The notes under the pieces were generated by a model. It saw nothing but the letters and a program-made list of their open reading frames with translations, made no database searches and was not told the origin of the DNA. From Pseudomonadota bacterium (GTDB lineage: Bacteria; Pseudomonadota; Gammaproteobacteria; Xanthomonadales; Xanthomonadaceae), in contig JAHWKC010000138.1 of NCBI GenBank assembly GCA_019348095.1, positions 1-6,259 on the forward strand: a stretch of DNA of 6,259 nt. Reading direction: 5' to 3'. Each line of letters starts with the position of its first letter. The first letter of the stretch is position 1. The translations under genes and the position numbers were made by a program. Below are positions 1 to 5,522 of this stretch, in pieces.

Positions 1-1674
1 GCCACCGGCCGCTCGGTGGAGATCGAGTACCGCGCACGCACCCACGGCAACGTGTATCGCCACATGGCAGTGCGTGCGGTGCCGGTGCCCGATGCCAGTG
101 GGGCGACCGTCGAGTGGATCGGTACCATGCGCGACGTGCACGACCGCCGCCTGGTCGAAGGACAACTGCAGCGCGCCGAGGCCGAACAGCGCGCATTGCT
201 GGAAAACCTGCCGAACATGGTGTGGATGGCCGATCCGGACGGGCGCATCCGCTACCAGAACAAGCTGTGGGACGAATACACCGGGCTGGGCGGCGATACC
301 GGTTGGCAGCAGGTCACCCATCCCGACGACCTGGCGCAGGCCACCGCCGCGTGGGAGTCGGCGATCGCTGGCGGCGAGCCGCTGAACCTGGAGTTGCGGT
401 TCCGTCGCGCCGACGGCCAGTATCGCTGGCACATGGTCAAGGGCATTCCCATCTACGGCGTGCACGATGAAGGCCCGCGCGACCAGCCGCGCCGGATCCG
501 CAGCTGGTACGGCGCCAGCACCGATATCGAGGACCAGAAGCGCGCGCTGGAAACCCTGGCTGCCGCCCACCAGCGCGTCAGCCAGTTCCTGGCCGTGCTC
601 AGCCATGAGTTGCGCAATCCGCTTTCCGGCGTGACCACCGCCTGCGAACTGCTGACCCGGACCGACATCGATGAGCTGCAGCGTTCGCAAGCGCTCGCCA
701 CCATGTGCCGGCAGACCCGCCACCTGCAGCGAATGGTCGATGACCTGCTCGACACCGCGCGGGTGACCCAGGGCAAGATCGAACTGCGCCGCGAGCCCAC
801 CGACCTGATGGTGCTGCTGCAGGAAGTGCGGATGGATAATCTGTTGAAGGCCGAAGGCGAGTCGGTGCGCCTGTTGCCACCCTCCGGCCCGTCGCCGTGT
901 TTCGTGCAGGGCGACCACGCCCGCCTGCGGCAGGTGTTCGACAACCTGGTGTCCAACGCGATCAAGGCCAGCGCGGCGGGCCAGGCGGTGCGCATCACGC
1001 TTCGCTGCGAGGCCACGCAGGCGCTGGTCGAGGTCGCCGACCAAGGACAGGGCATCGCTGCGGACGTGCGCGCCAGCCTGTTCGACCCGTTCGTGCAGGC
1101 GACCGCGTGGCGCGCGCGCGGCTTGGGGCTGGGCCTCAACATCGTGCAGAAGATCGCGATGCTGCACGGCGGATCGGTCTCGGTGGACAGTGCCGGGCTG
1201 GGGCGGGGCACGTGCTTCTCGGTGCGGCTGCCGTTGCTCGACGACACGCCGGAACCGCAGGCCCCGAAGGCCGCGTCGCGGGCGCGCCTGCTCGGCCATG
1301 TCCTGATTGTCGATGACGAGGCCGAGAACGCCGAAGCACTGGCGGTGCTACTGCGGATGGAGGGATTCACCGTCGACATCGCGACCGATGCCGAAGGGGC
1401 AATCTCGATGTGCCACGCGACGCCCTGTGACGTGGTGCTGTGCGACCTGGAACTGCCAGGCGCGCTGTCGGGCCACGACGTCGCTGCGGCACTGCGCACG
1501 CAAACGGATCCGCCCTACCTGATCGCCTACAGCGGCTATGGGCAGAATTCGGACCGGCAACGGACCGCCGAATCCGGCTTCAGGGCGCACGTGGTCAAGC
1601 CGGCCTTGCTGGAGGAGATCCTGGCGGTGTTACAGGATGGCCTGCGCCGCAAGCACGCCAGCGAGGCGCTTTAG
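1..1674 (+). CDS. Hybrid sensor histidine kinase, PAS-PAS-HisKA-HATPase-receiver (5' end cut off by window)
   Basis: This is a cytoplasmic-type hybrid kinase that should autophosphorylate on His and pass the phosphate to its own receiver. The frame is open from base 1 and 557 residues are visible. A GTG at 16 lies inside the first PAS domain and is not the start. Domains in visible numbering: tail of a PAS/PAC (1-50), linker helix, second PAS of the PAS_3 type (about 66-178), HisKA with H-box SHELRNPL and phospho-acceptor H202, HATPase with N-box N319, G1 box DQGQG from D347 and G2 box GLGLG at 374-378, then a receiver (433-548). The receiver has acidic pair D438/D439, phospho-acceptor D482, S511 in the switch position and K533, so every catalytic residue is present. 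No membrane segment is visible. The signal and the phosphorelay partner are unknown; no Hpt gene is seen. It lies 138 bp upstream of a second hybrid kinase in the same direction. The domain call is firm, the physiological role is not. Confidence 0.93.
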   Translation, partial: ATGRSVEIEYRARTHGNVYRHMAVRAVPVPDASGATVEWIGTMRDVHDRRLVEGQLQRAEAEQRALLENLPNMVWMADPDGRIRYQNKLWDEYTGLGGDTGWQQVTHPDDLAQATAAWESAIAGGEPLNLELRFRRADGQYRWHMVKGIPIYGVHDEGPRDQPRRIRSWYGASTDIEDQKRALETLAAAHQRVSQFLAVLSHELRNPLSGVTTACELLTRTDIDELQRSQALATMCRQTRHLQRMVDDLLDTARVTQGKIELRREPTDLMVLLQEVRMDNLLKAEGESVRLLPPSGPSPCFVQGDHARLRQVFDNLVSNAIKASAAGQAVRITLRCEATQALVEVADQGQGIAADVRASLFDPFVQATAWRARGLGLGLNIVQKIAMLHGGSVSVDSAGLGRGTCFSVRLPLLDDTPEPQAPKAASRARLLGHVLIVDDEAENAEALAVLLRMEGFTVDIATDAEGAISMCHATPCDVVLCDLELPGALSGHDVAAALRTQTDPPYLIAYSGYGQNSDRQRTAESGFRAHVVKPALLEEILAVLQDGLRRKHASEAL

Positions 1675-1772
1675 AAACCGGACACGCGTGGATCGGGTGA
1701 GTGGGCGCATGTTCAAGTAGCTGTACCCAGCCCCGTGCGCTCTGTCGATTTCAACTGCCGATGACACCGCGG

Positions 1773-1789
1773 TTGGCATTGTGGCTGCG
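1773..1789 (+). promoter_or_regulatory. Possible sigma-54 (-24/-12) promoter, weak match
   Basis: The bases TTGGCATTGTGGCTGCG contain the invariant GG (1775-1776) and GC (1787-1788) with exactly 10 bases between them, and a TGGCA core at the -24 element. The -12 element is CTGC instead of TTGC, and two other consensus positions fail. Transcription would start near 1800, close to the Shine-Dalgarno sequence of the second kinase, which is tight. In GC-rich DNA such a match may well occur by chance. Confidence 0.18.
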
Positions 1790-1798
1790 GCATTCTGC

Positions 1799-1804
1799 AA
1801 GGGG
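1799..1804 (+). promoter_or_regulatory. Ribosome binding site that decides the TTG start of the second kinase
   Basis: AAGGGG lies 8 bases upstream of TTG 1813. No ATG or GTG exists in frame between the upstream stop and this codon. The next in-frame TTG (1861) lies inside the PAS domain. This spacing and the reach of the PAS domain back to about residue 10 support TTG as the start. Confidence 0.6.
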
Positions 1805-1812
1805 CAGTCGCG

Positions 1813-3927
1813 TTGACAAATCACGATGGTGGCAACGAGCTCGCTGACCTGATCCCCCATTTGGTATGGATCGCCGATGCCGTCGGCAATCCGGTCTGGT
1901 TCAATCGCCGCTGGTACGAGTACACCGGCGCGAGCGTGCAAGGCGGCCCGGAGCCCACCAGCTGGCATCGCTTCGTCCATCCCGACGCGCTTGATCGGGT
2001 CGTGCGGCGTTGGGAGGATGCGCTGGCTACCGGCGAGCCGTACGAAATGCAGTACCCCCTGCGCGATGCTCACGGAAGCTATCGCACGTTCCTGGCCCGG
2101 GCCGTGCCGATCCACGACGAAGCCGGCCGTATCGTGCGCTGGTTCGGCACCAATACCGATCTGGATGAGTTCGACCGTTCGCGCGAGGCCCAGCAGGAAG
2201 AGATGCGGCTGCTGGACATCGTCAACTCGACCGGGCAGGCGCTGGTTTCCCAGCTCGATCTGCAGACGCTGCTGCAGCAGATCACCGACGCCGCCACCGA
2301 GCTCAGCGGCGCGCAGTTCGGCGCGTTCTTCTACAACGTGACCGACGAGCAGGGCGAGTCGTACATGCTCTACACACTTTCGGGCGCCCCGCGGGAGGCC
2401 TTCAGCAAGTTCGGCCACCCCCGGGCGACGCCGCTGTTCGGCCCCACCTTCAGCGGCGAGGCGCCAATCCGGATCGATGATGTACTGGAAGACCCGCGCT
2501 ACGGACAGTGGGGCCCACACCGCGGCATGCCCAAAGGGCACTTGCCCGTGCGCAGTTACCTCGCGGTGCCCGTGATCTCCCGCGCCGGCGACGTGATCGG
2601 CGGCCTGTTCTTCGGGCATCCGGAGGTCGGCGTATTCACCGAGCGCACCGAGCGGGTGATCACCGGCATCGTGGGGCAGGCGGCGGTCGCGCTGGACAAC
2701 GCCCGCCTTTACGACGCAGTGAAGCGCGCTGCCGAGGAGCGCGAAAGATTGCTTGCGGCCGAACAGGCAGCGCGCACGGAAGCCGAGCACGCGAGCCGCA
2801 TGAAGGACGAGTTCCTTGCGACCCTGTCGCATGAGCTGCGAACCCCGCTCAGCGCCATCGTGGGTTGGTCGCACATCCTGCAAACCGGCAACGCCACACC
2901 CGAGGATGTCGCGCGCGGCGCGGATGTGATCGGCCGCAATGCACGAGCCCAGGCCAAGCTGGTCGAAGACCTGCTCGACATGAGCCGAATCGTGGCAGGC
3001 AACGTGAGGCTCGACGTGCAGCCCACGGACCTCACCCCAGTGGCGACGGCGGCCGTGGAAGCGGTCACTCCCGCCGCCGACGCCAAGGGCATCCGCATTC
3101 GCAGGATCGTGGATCCGCGCGCGGGCCCGGTGCAGGGCGACCCGCACCGGCTGCAGCAGGTGATCTGGAATCTGCTGTCGAACGCAGTGAAGTTCACCCC
3201 CAAGAACGGGAGCGTCGAACTCGTCGTGGCGCGCGTGAATTCGCACGTTGAAATTACCGTGTCGGACAACGGCATGGGGATCGAGCGGGAGTTCCTGCCG
3301 TTCGTGTTCGACCGGTTCCGCCAGGCCGACGCCAAGACCACGCGGGCGTTCGGCGGCCTGGGCTTGGGGCTTTCCATCGTGCGCCAGTTGGTCGAGCTGC
3401 ATGGCGGCACGATCCACGCCGAGAGTTCCGGAGCGGGGCAGGGCGCCACGTTCGTAGTCGAGCTCCCGCTCGCGCCCAGCCGGAACTTCAGCGACCAGGC
3501 GGAATCCTCCCAGCGTCCGCTATGCGCGGCCGAGGGAATGAACCTGGAAGGATTGACCGTGCTGGTCGTCGATGACGAAGCCGACGCGCGCGAGCTGCTT
3601 CGCCATCTGCTGGAGCAGAGACACGCGAAGGTGGTGACCGCGGACGACGCTGCGAGTGGCCTGGCCCGGCTGGACCAACAGATACCGGATCTGATCGTCA
3701 GCGACATCGGCATGCCGGGGAGGACCGACGGTTACGGCTTTATGCGCGAGGTCCGGCGGCGTCCTGCCGAACGTGGCGGCCGGACGCCGGCCGTGGCCCT
3801 GACTGCCTTCGCACGCTCGCAGGACCGGACTCACGCAATCATGGCCGGATACCAGGCGCACGTGGCCAAACCGTTCGAGGCGCAAGAGCTGCTTGTCACG
3901 ATCGCCAGCCTGGCGGGCCGCCTTTGA
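1813..3927 (+). CDS. Hybrid sensor histidine kinase, PAS-GAF-HisKA-HATPase-receiver
   Basis: This is a soluble hybrid kinase of 704 residues beginning at TTG. Domains: PAS_3-type PAS (about 8-118, with WYEYTG and HPD motifs), GAF (about 134-297), charged coiled-coil linker (297-335, rich in E, R and A), HisKA with H-box SHELRTPL and phospho-acceptor H340, HATPase with N-box N457, G1 DNGMG from D485 and G2 GLGLG at 515-519, and a receiver (582-700) with D587/D588, phospho-acceptor D631, T664 and K686. All catalytic residues are intact. The GAF type, with an LPVRSYLAVPV stretch, recurs in PAS-GAF hybrid kinases. I see no conserved Cys that would suggest a bilin chromophore and no clear haem ligand, so its ligand is open. 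No membrane segment is present. The order PAS-kinase-receiver matches the upstream gene, and both PAS domains belong to the same subfamily, so they may be old paralogues or partners. No output domain or Hpt is encoded nearby. Confidence 0.93.
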   Translation: MTNHDGGNELADLIPHLVWIADAVGNPVWFNRRWYEYTGASVQGGPEPTSWHRFVHPDALDRVVRRWEDALATGEPYEMQYPLRDAHGSYRTFLARAVPIHDEAGRIVRWFGTNTDLDEFDRSREAQQEEMRLLDIVNSTGQALVSQLDLQTLLQQITDAATELSGAQFGAFFYNVTDEQGESYMLYTLSGAPREAFSKFGHPRATPLFGPTFSGEAPIRIDDVLEDPRYGQWGPHRGMPKGHLPVRSYLAVPVISRAGDVIGGLFFGHPEVGVFTERTERVITGIVGQAAVALDNARLYDAVKRAAEERERLLAAEQAARTEAEHASRMKDEFLATLSHELRTPLSAIVGWSHILQTGNATPEDVARGADVIGRNARAQAKLVEDLLDMSRIVAGNVRLDVQPTDLTPVATAAVEAVTPAADAKGIRIRRIVDPRAGPVQGDPHRLQQVIWNLLSNAVKFTPKNGSVELVVARVNSHVEITVSDNGMGIEREFLPFVFDRFRQADAKTTRAFGGLGLGLSIVRQLVELHGGTIHAESSGAGQGATFVVELPLAPSRNFSDQAESSQRPLCAAEGMNLEGLTVLVVDDEADARELLRHLLEQRHAKVVTADDAASGLARLDQQIPDLIVSDIGMPGRTDGYGFMREVRRRPAERGGRTPAVALTAFARSQDRTHAIMAGYQAHVAKPFEAQELLVTIASLAGRL

Positions 3928-3938
3928 GACCGAAATTC

Positions 3939-3969
3939 GCGCGTGAGCGATGGTGTGGCTTGCACGCGC
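3939..3969. repeat. Perfect 7-bp inverted repeat downstream of the second kinase
   Basis: GCGCGTG (3939-3945) and CACGCGC (3963-3969) are perfect complements separated by 17 bases. It begins 12 bases after the stop of the second kinase. A GC-rich stem-loop in the mRNA is possible and could protect or help end the transcript. No T-run follows, so it is not a standard intrinsic terminator. Confidence 0.4.
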
Positions 3970-4014
3970 TGAAGGCCGGATTGTCTACGGTTCGCTCATT
4001 CCACGCCTTCTATG

Positions 4015-4043
4015 CTGACATCCCTCTACTTTTCAAATACAAA
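4015..4043 (+). promoter_or_regulatory. Likely sigma-70 promoter of the third kinase
   Basis: CTGACA (4015-4020, five of six to the -35 consensus) and TACAAA (4038-4043, four of six to the -10 consensus) are separated by exactly 17 bases. They lie in a markedly AT-rich island within GC-rich DNA. A start site near 4050 would leave a leader of about 25 bases with a good Shine-Dalgarno sequence. It would also rule out the upstream ATG at 4012 as a start codon. Confidence 0.5.
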
Positions 4044-4053
4044 GGCTGTATTT
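4035..4053. promoter_or_regulatory. Inverted repeat over the -10 region, possible operator
   Basis: AAATACA (4035-4041) and TGTATTT (4047-4053) are perfect complements with a 5-base spacer (AAGGC). The left arm overlaps the proposed -10 box and the right arm covers the expected transcription start. A dimeric repressor bound here would block transcription. Because transcription would begin inside the right arm, an RNA hairpin is unlikely from this promoter. For read-through RNA from the second kinase, the stem followed by TTT could act as a weak terminator. Confidence 0.4.
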
Positions 4054-4061
4054 TTTATGGA

Positions 4062-4068
4062 TAAGGGA
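4062..4068 (+). promoter_or_regulatory. Ribosome binding site that decides the start of the third kinase
   Basis: TAAGGGA ends 6 bases before ATG 4075. The in-frame alternatives ATG 4012 and ATG 4057 have no comparable site; 4057 is preceded by a T-run. The protein from 4075 opens with MRLSEFI, directly at the start of the N-terminal domain. Confidence 0.7.
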
Positions 4069-4074
4069 ACAGCA

Positions 4075-5205
4075 ATGCGGTTATCGGAGTTTATCCGACA
4101 CAACATGGAACCCATTCTTCAGGAATGGGAAGACTTCGCGCGAACGATCGGGCCCACGACCGGCGTCATGGACGTCGTGGAGCTGCGCGATCACGCGGAG
4201 GACATGTTGAAGGTGATCGCGGCGGACCTCGCGACCTCGCAAACCGACCAGGAGAGTGTCGAGAAGTCGAAGGGACACGCAACGGAAAGTTCAGGGGATA
4301 CCGCTGCCGAGGTGCACGCCGAGGCGAGATTGAAATCCGGATTTACCATCGAGCAGCTGATATCGGAATATCGGGCGTTGCGCGCGAGCGTGCTTCTGCT
4401 GTGGTCCGATCAAGACGACGATGTGGTGCGTTTTCACGTGCGCGATATCACCCGGTTCAACGAAGCGGTCGACCAGGCGCTTGCCGAATCGGTAAGTCGC
4501 TACGCCGCTATGGTCCGGCAGGCTCAGGACATATTCGTAGGCATCCTCGGCCACGATCTGCGCACGCCCTTGCAGTCGGTCAGTCTCGGGGCCGAATATC
4601 TCATGCAGTCGCCGGACTCCGATGCCAATCTGATTCAGCTCGGTTCCCGGATGTTCAAGAGCAGTACGAGAATGAGCGAAATGCTCGACAACCTTCTCGA
4701 CTTCACGAGAAGCCGCATCGGCGGCGGTATATCGATATCGCGCGCTGAGACAAACCTGGCGGCCGTATGCGAGCAGGTGGTTGAAGAGCTTAGCCTGTCC
4801 AATCCGGGCCGCACCATCCGCTGCGTGATCGATGGGGATGTCCGTGGAAGATGGGATGCAGGCAGGATAGGGCAGGTGTATCAGAATCTGATCAACAACG
4901 CCCTACAGCATGGAAGCAAGGACGGAGAGGTGTCGGTTGTCACTACTGCGGAGCCCCAAGAGATCGTGCTGACGGTTCACAACGATGGAGAACCGATAGC
5001 ACCAGACGAACAGGAACATATCTTCGATCTACTCAGCCGCCATGCGAGGCATGCGGCTGGAGACGGCCCCTCGCAGAAGAACCTGGGGCTGGGGTTGTAC
5101 ATCACCCGGGAAATCGTGCTTGCGCATCATGGGTCGATCAGTCTCCAGTCCACGCAAGCAGCAGGGACCACCTTTACAGTTCGGCTTCCCAAAGACGGCA
5201 CCTGA
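4075..5205 (+). CDS. Cytoplasmic sensor histidine kinase with RsbRD-type N-terminal domain
   Basis: This is a predicted histidine kinase of 376 residues, choosing ATG 4075 for its Shine-Dalgarno sequence; ATG 4057 would add six residues. The N-terminal part (about 6-146) is all-helical in character and resembles the RsbRD_N domain (RsbT co-antagonist type), with a lysine/serine-rich loop near residue 65 and a GF...QL..EYRALRASV segment. HisKA follows with H-box GHDLRTPL and phospho-acceptor H160. The HATPase has N-box INNA with N275, and a G2 box GLGL at 338-341. The G1 box reads NDGEPI (303-308) instead of DxGxG, a form I recall in related kinases, so activity is not excluded. There is no receiver, PAS or membrane segment. 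In other proteins RsbRD_N domains sense stress or small ligands; the ligand here is unknown. It has its own promoter, and by eye its GC content is lower than that of both upstream kinases (two sampled 60-base lines gave 47% and 55%), hinting at separate origin. Confidence 0.9.
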   Translation: MRLSEFIRHNMEPILQEWEDFARTIGPTTGVMDVVELRDHAEDMLKVIAADLATSQTDQESVEKSKGHATESSGDTAAEVHAEARLKSGFTIEQLISEYRALRASVLLLWSDQDDDVVRFHVRDITRFNEAVDQALAESVSRYAAMVRQAQDIFVGILGHDLRTPLQSVSLGAEYLMQSPDSDANLIQLGSRMFKSSTRMSEMLDNLLDFTRSRIGGGISISRAETNLAAVCEQVVEELSLSNPGRTIRCVIDGDVRGRWDAGRIGQVYQNLINNALQHGSKDGEVSVVTTAEPQEIVLTVHNDGEPIAPDEQEHIFDLLSRHARHAAGDGPSQKNLGLGLYITREIVLAHHGSISLQSTQAAGTTFTVRLPKDGT

Positions 5206-5301
5206 CCGGCAGCAGACCACGGAAGCGGGATCCAAGGCGCCAAGGGTCAAGCCGGCCCTCGCTGGGGAGACGCGGGCGGTGACACAGACGTCGGCGGGCA
5301 C

Positions 5302-5336
5302 AGGCCGCTCGTCCTGCTCCTGGCTTTTTATATTTT
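5302..5336 (+). terminator. Weak candidate intrinsic terminator after the third kinase
   Basis: AGGCC (5302-5306) can pair with GGCTT (5322-5326), including one G-U pair, with a 15-base loop. The pairing runs into a T/A-rich tract, TTTTTATATTTT (5325-5336). The stem is short and partly uses the T-run itself, so the call rests mainly on the unusual T-rich tract about 100 bases after the stop codon. Confidence 0.25.
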
Positions 5337-5358
5337 CCGCAAAGCTTGTGCGGCCTTG

Positions 5359-5383
5359 GTAGAGCGGAGCTTGCTCCGCTGCC
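5359..5383 (+). repeat. GTAG-type REP palindrome, copy 1
   Basis: GTAG (5359-5362) is followed by the perfect palindrome AGCGGAGC-TT-GCTCCGCT (5363-5380) and then GCC. A GTAG head followed by a hairpin is the hallmark of the extragenic palindromes described in Stenotrophomonas and relatives (SMAG-like). These are thought to be moved by REP-associated tyrosine transposases, none of which is in this window. Confidence 0.8.
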
Positions 5384-5397
5384 AGGCCGGGTCGCAA

Positions 5398-5423
5398 GAG
5401 CAGCCGAGCATGCTCGGCTCTAC
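5398..5423 (-). repeat. GTAG-type REP palindrome, copy 2, inverted
   Basis: Read on the - strand, GTAG (5423-5420) is followed by AGCCGAGC-AT-GCTCGGCT (5419-5402) and GCTC. It matches copy 1 in layout and points the opposite way, 14 bases from it, giving a head-out pair like the paired REPs of other bacteria. Both arms differ from copy 1 at one base each, and the two changes keep the stem paired. Confidence 0.8.
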
Positions 5424-5426
5424 CGC

Positions 5427-5494
5427 GGTTACCCCGGCGACCCGCCCCTCGGTAGGAGCGGCCCACCGGCGTGAGGCAGGGTCGCGGCGTAACC
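5427..5494. repeat. Imperfect inverted repeat around a third GTAG motif
   Basis: GGTTACCCCGGCGACCC (5427-5443) is nearly the reverse complement of GGGTCGCGGCGTAACC (5479-5494), with one base missing and one mismatch. The 35-base middle contains GTAGGAGCGGC (5452-5462), resembling the head of a second common intergenic repeat in Xanthomonadaceae (GTAGGAGCGGC followed by a complementary arm). Its own second arm is degraded. GGGTCGC also occurs at 5389-5395, between the two REP palindromes. Confidence 0.5.
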
Positions 5495-5522
5495 CGATCA
5501 CGCTTCCGCGCGCCGCATCGGG

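Larger units (their letters stand above)
1675..1812 (+). other. Gap between the two hybrid kinase genes
   Basis: This 138-bp stretch has no convincing ORF and no clear hairpin with a T-run, so read-through from the first kinase into the second is possible. It holds the Shine-Dalgarno sequence of the second kinase (AAGGGG, 1799-1804) and a weak sigma-54-like match (1773-1789, listed separately). The frame of the downstream gene is closed upstream by a TGA near 1759, and no ATG or GTG follows that stop before the TTG at 1813. Confidence 0.6.
5206..5522. other. Non-coding region between convergent genes, with repeats
   Basis: This 317-bp stretch separates the third kinase (+ strand) from the BON gene (- strand). 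I see no supported gene. It contains a weak terminator-like stretch (5302-5336), a small hairpin CCGCA (5337-5341) / TGCGG (5349-5353) around AAGCTT, an inverted pair of GTAG palindromes (5359-5423) and an imperfect inverted repeat around a third GTAG motif (5427-5494). Placement of such repeats between converging transcripts is typical of REP-like elements. Confidence 0.7.

Noticed and set aside
453..1499. A 348-codon open frame on the - strand opposite the first kinase
   Set aside because: Same cause: antisense of a high-GC kinase gene, Ser/Arg-rich translation without family features.
1813..1818. Perfect -35 hexamer TTGACA
   Set aside because: It coincides with the TTG start codon and the next codon of the second kinase. 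I saw no matching -10 at 16-18 bases, and a promoter there would lose the start.
1630..3417. A 595-codon open frame on the - strand opposite the second kinase
   Set aside because: It is the antisense shadow of a GC-rich gene whose codon bias removes stop codons in this frame. The translation shows no recognisable domain, and the + strand protein has complete, conserved kinase motifs.
4012..4074. ATG 4012 (or ATG 4057) as start of the third kinase
   Set aside because: Neither has a Shine-Dalgarno sequence, and 4012 lies upstream of the likely promoter. ATG 4075 has TAAGGGA at good spacing and begins where the domain begins.
5337..5353. Hairpin CCGCA...TGCGG as a terminator
   Set aside because: The T-rich tract lies before it on the + strand, and no T-run follows it on either strand. 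Only 5 bp pair.
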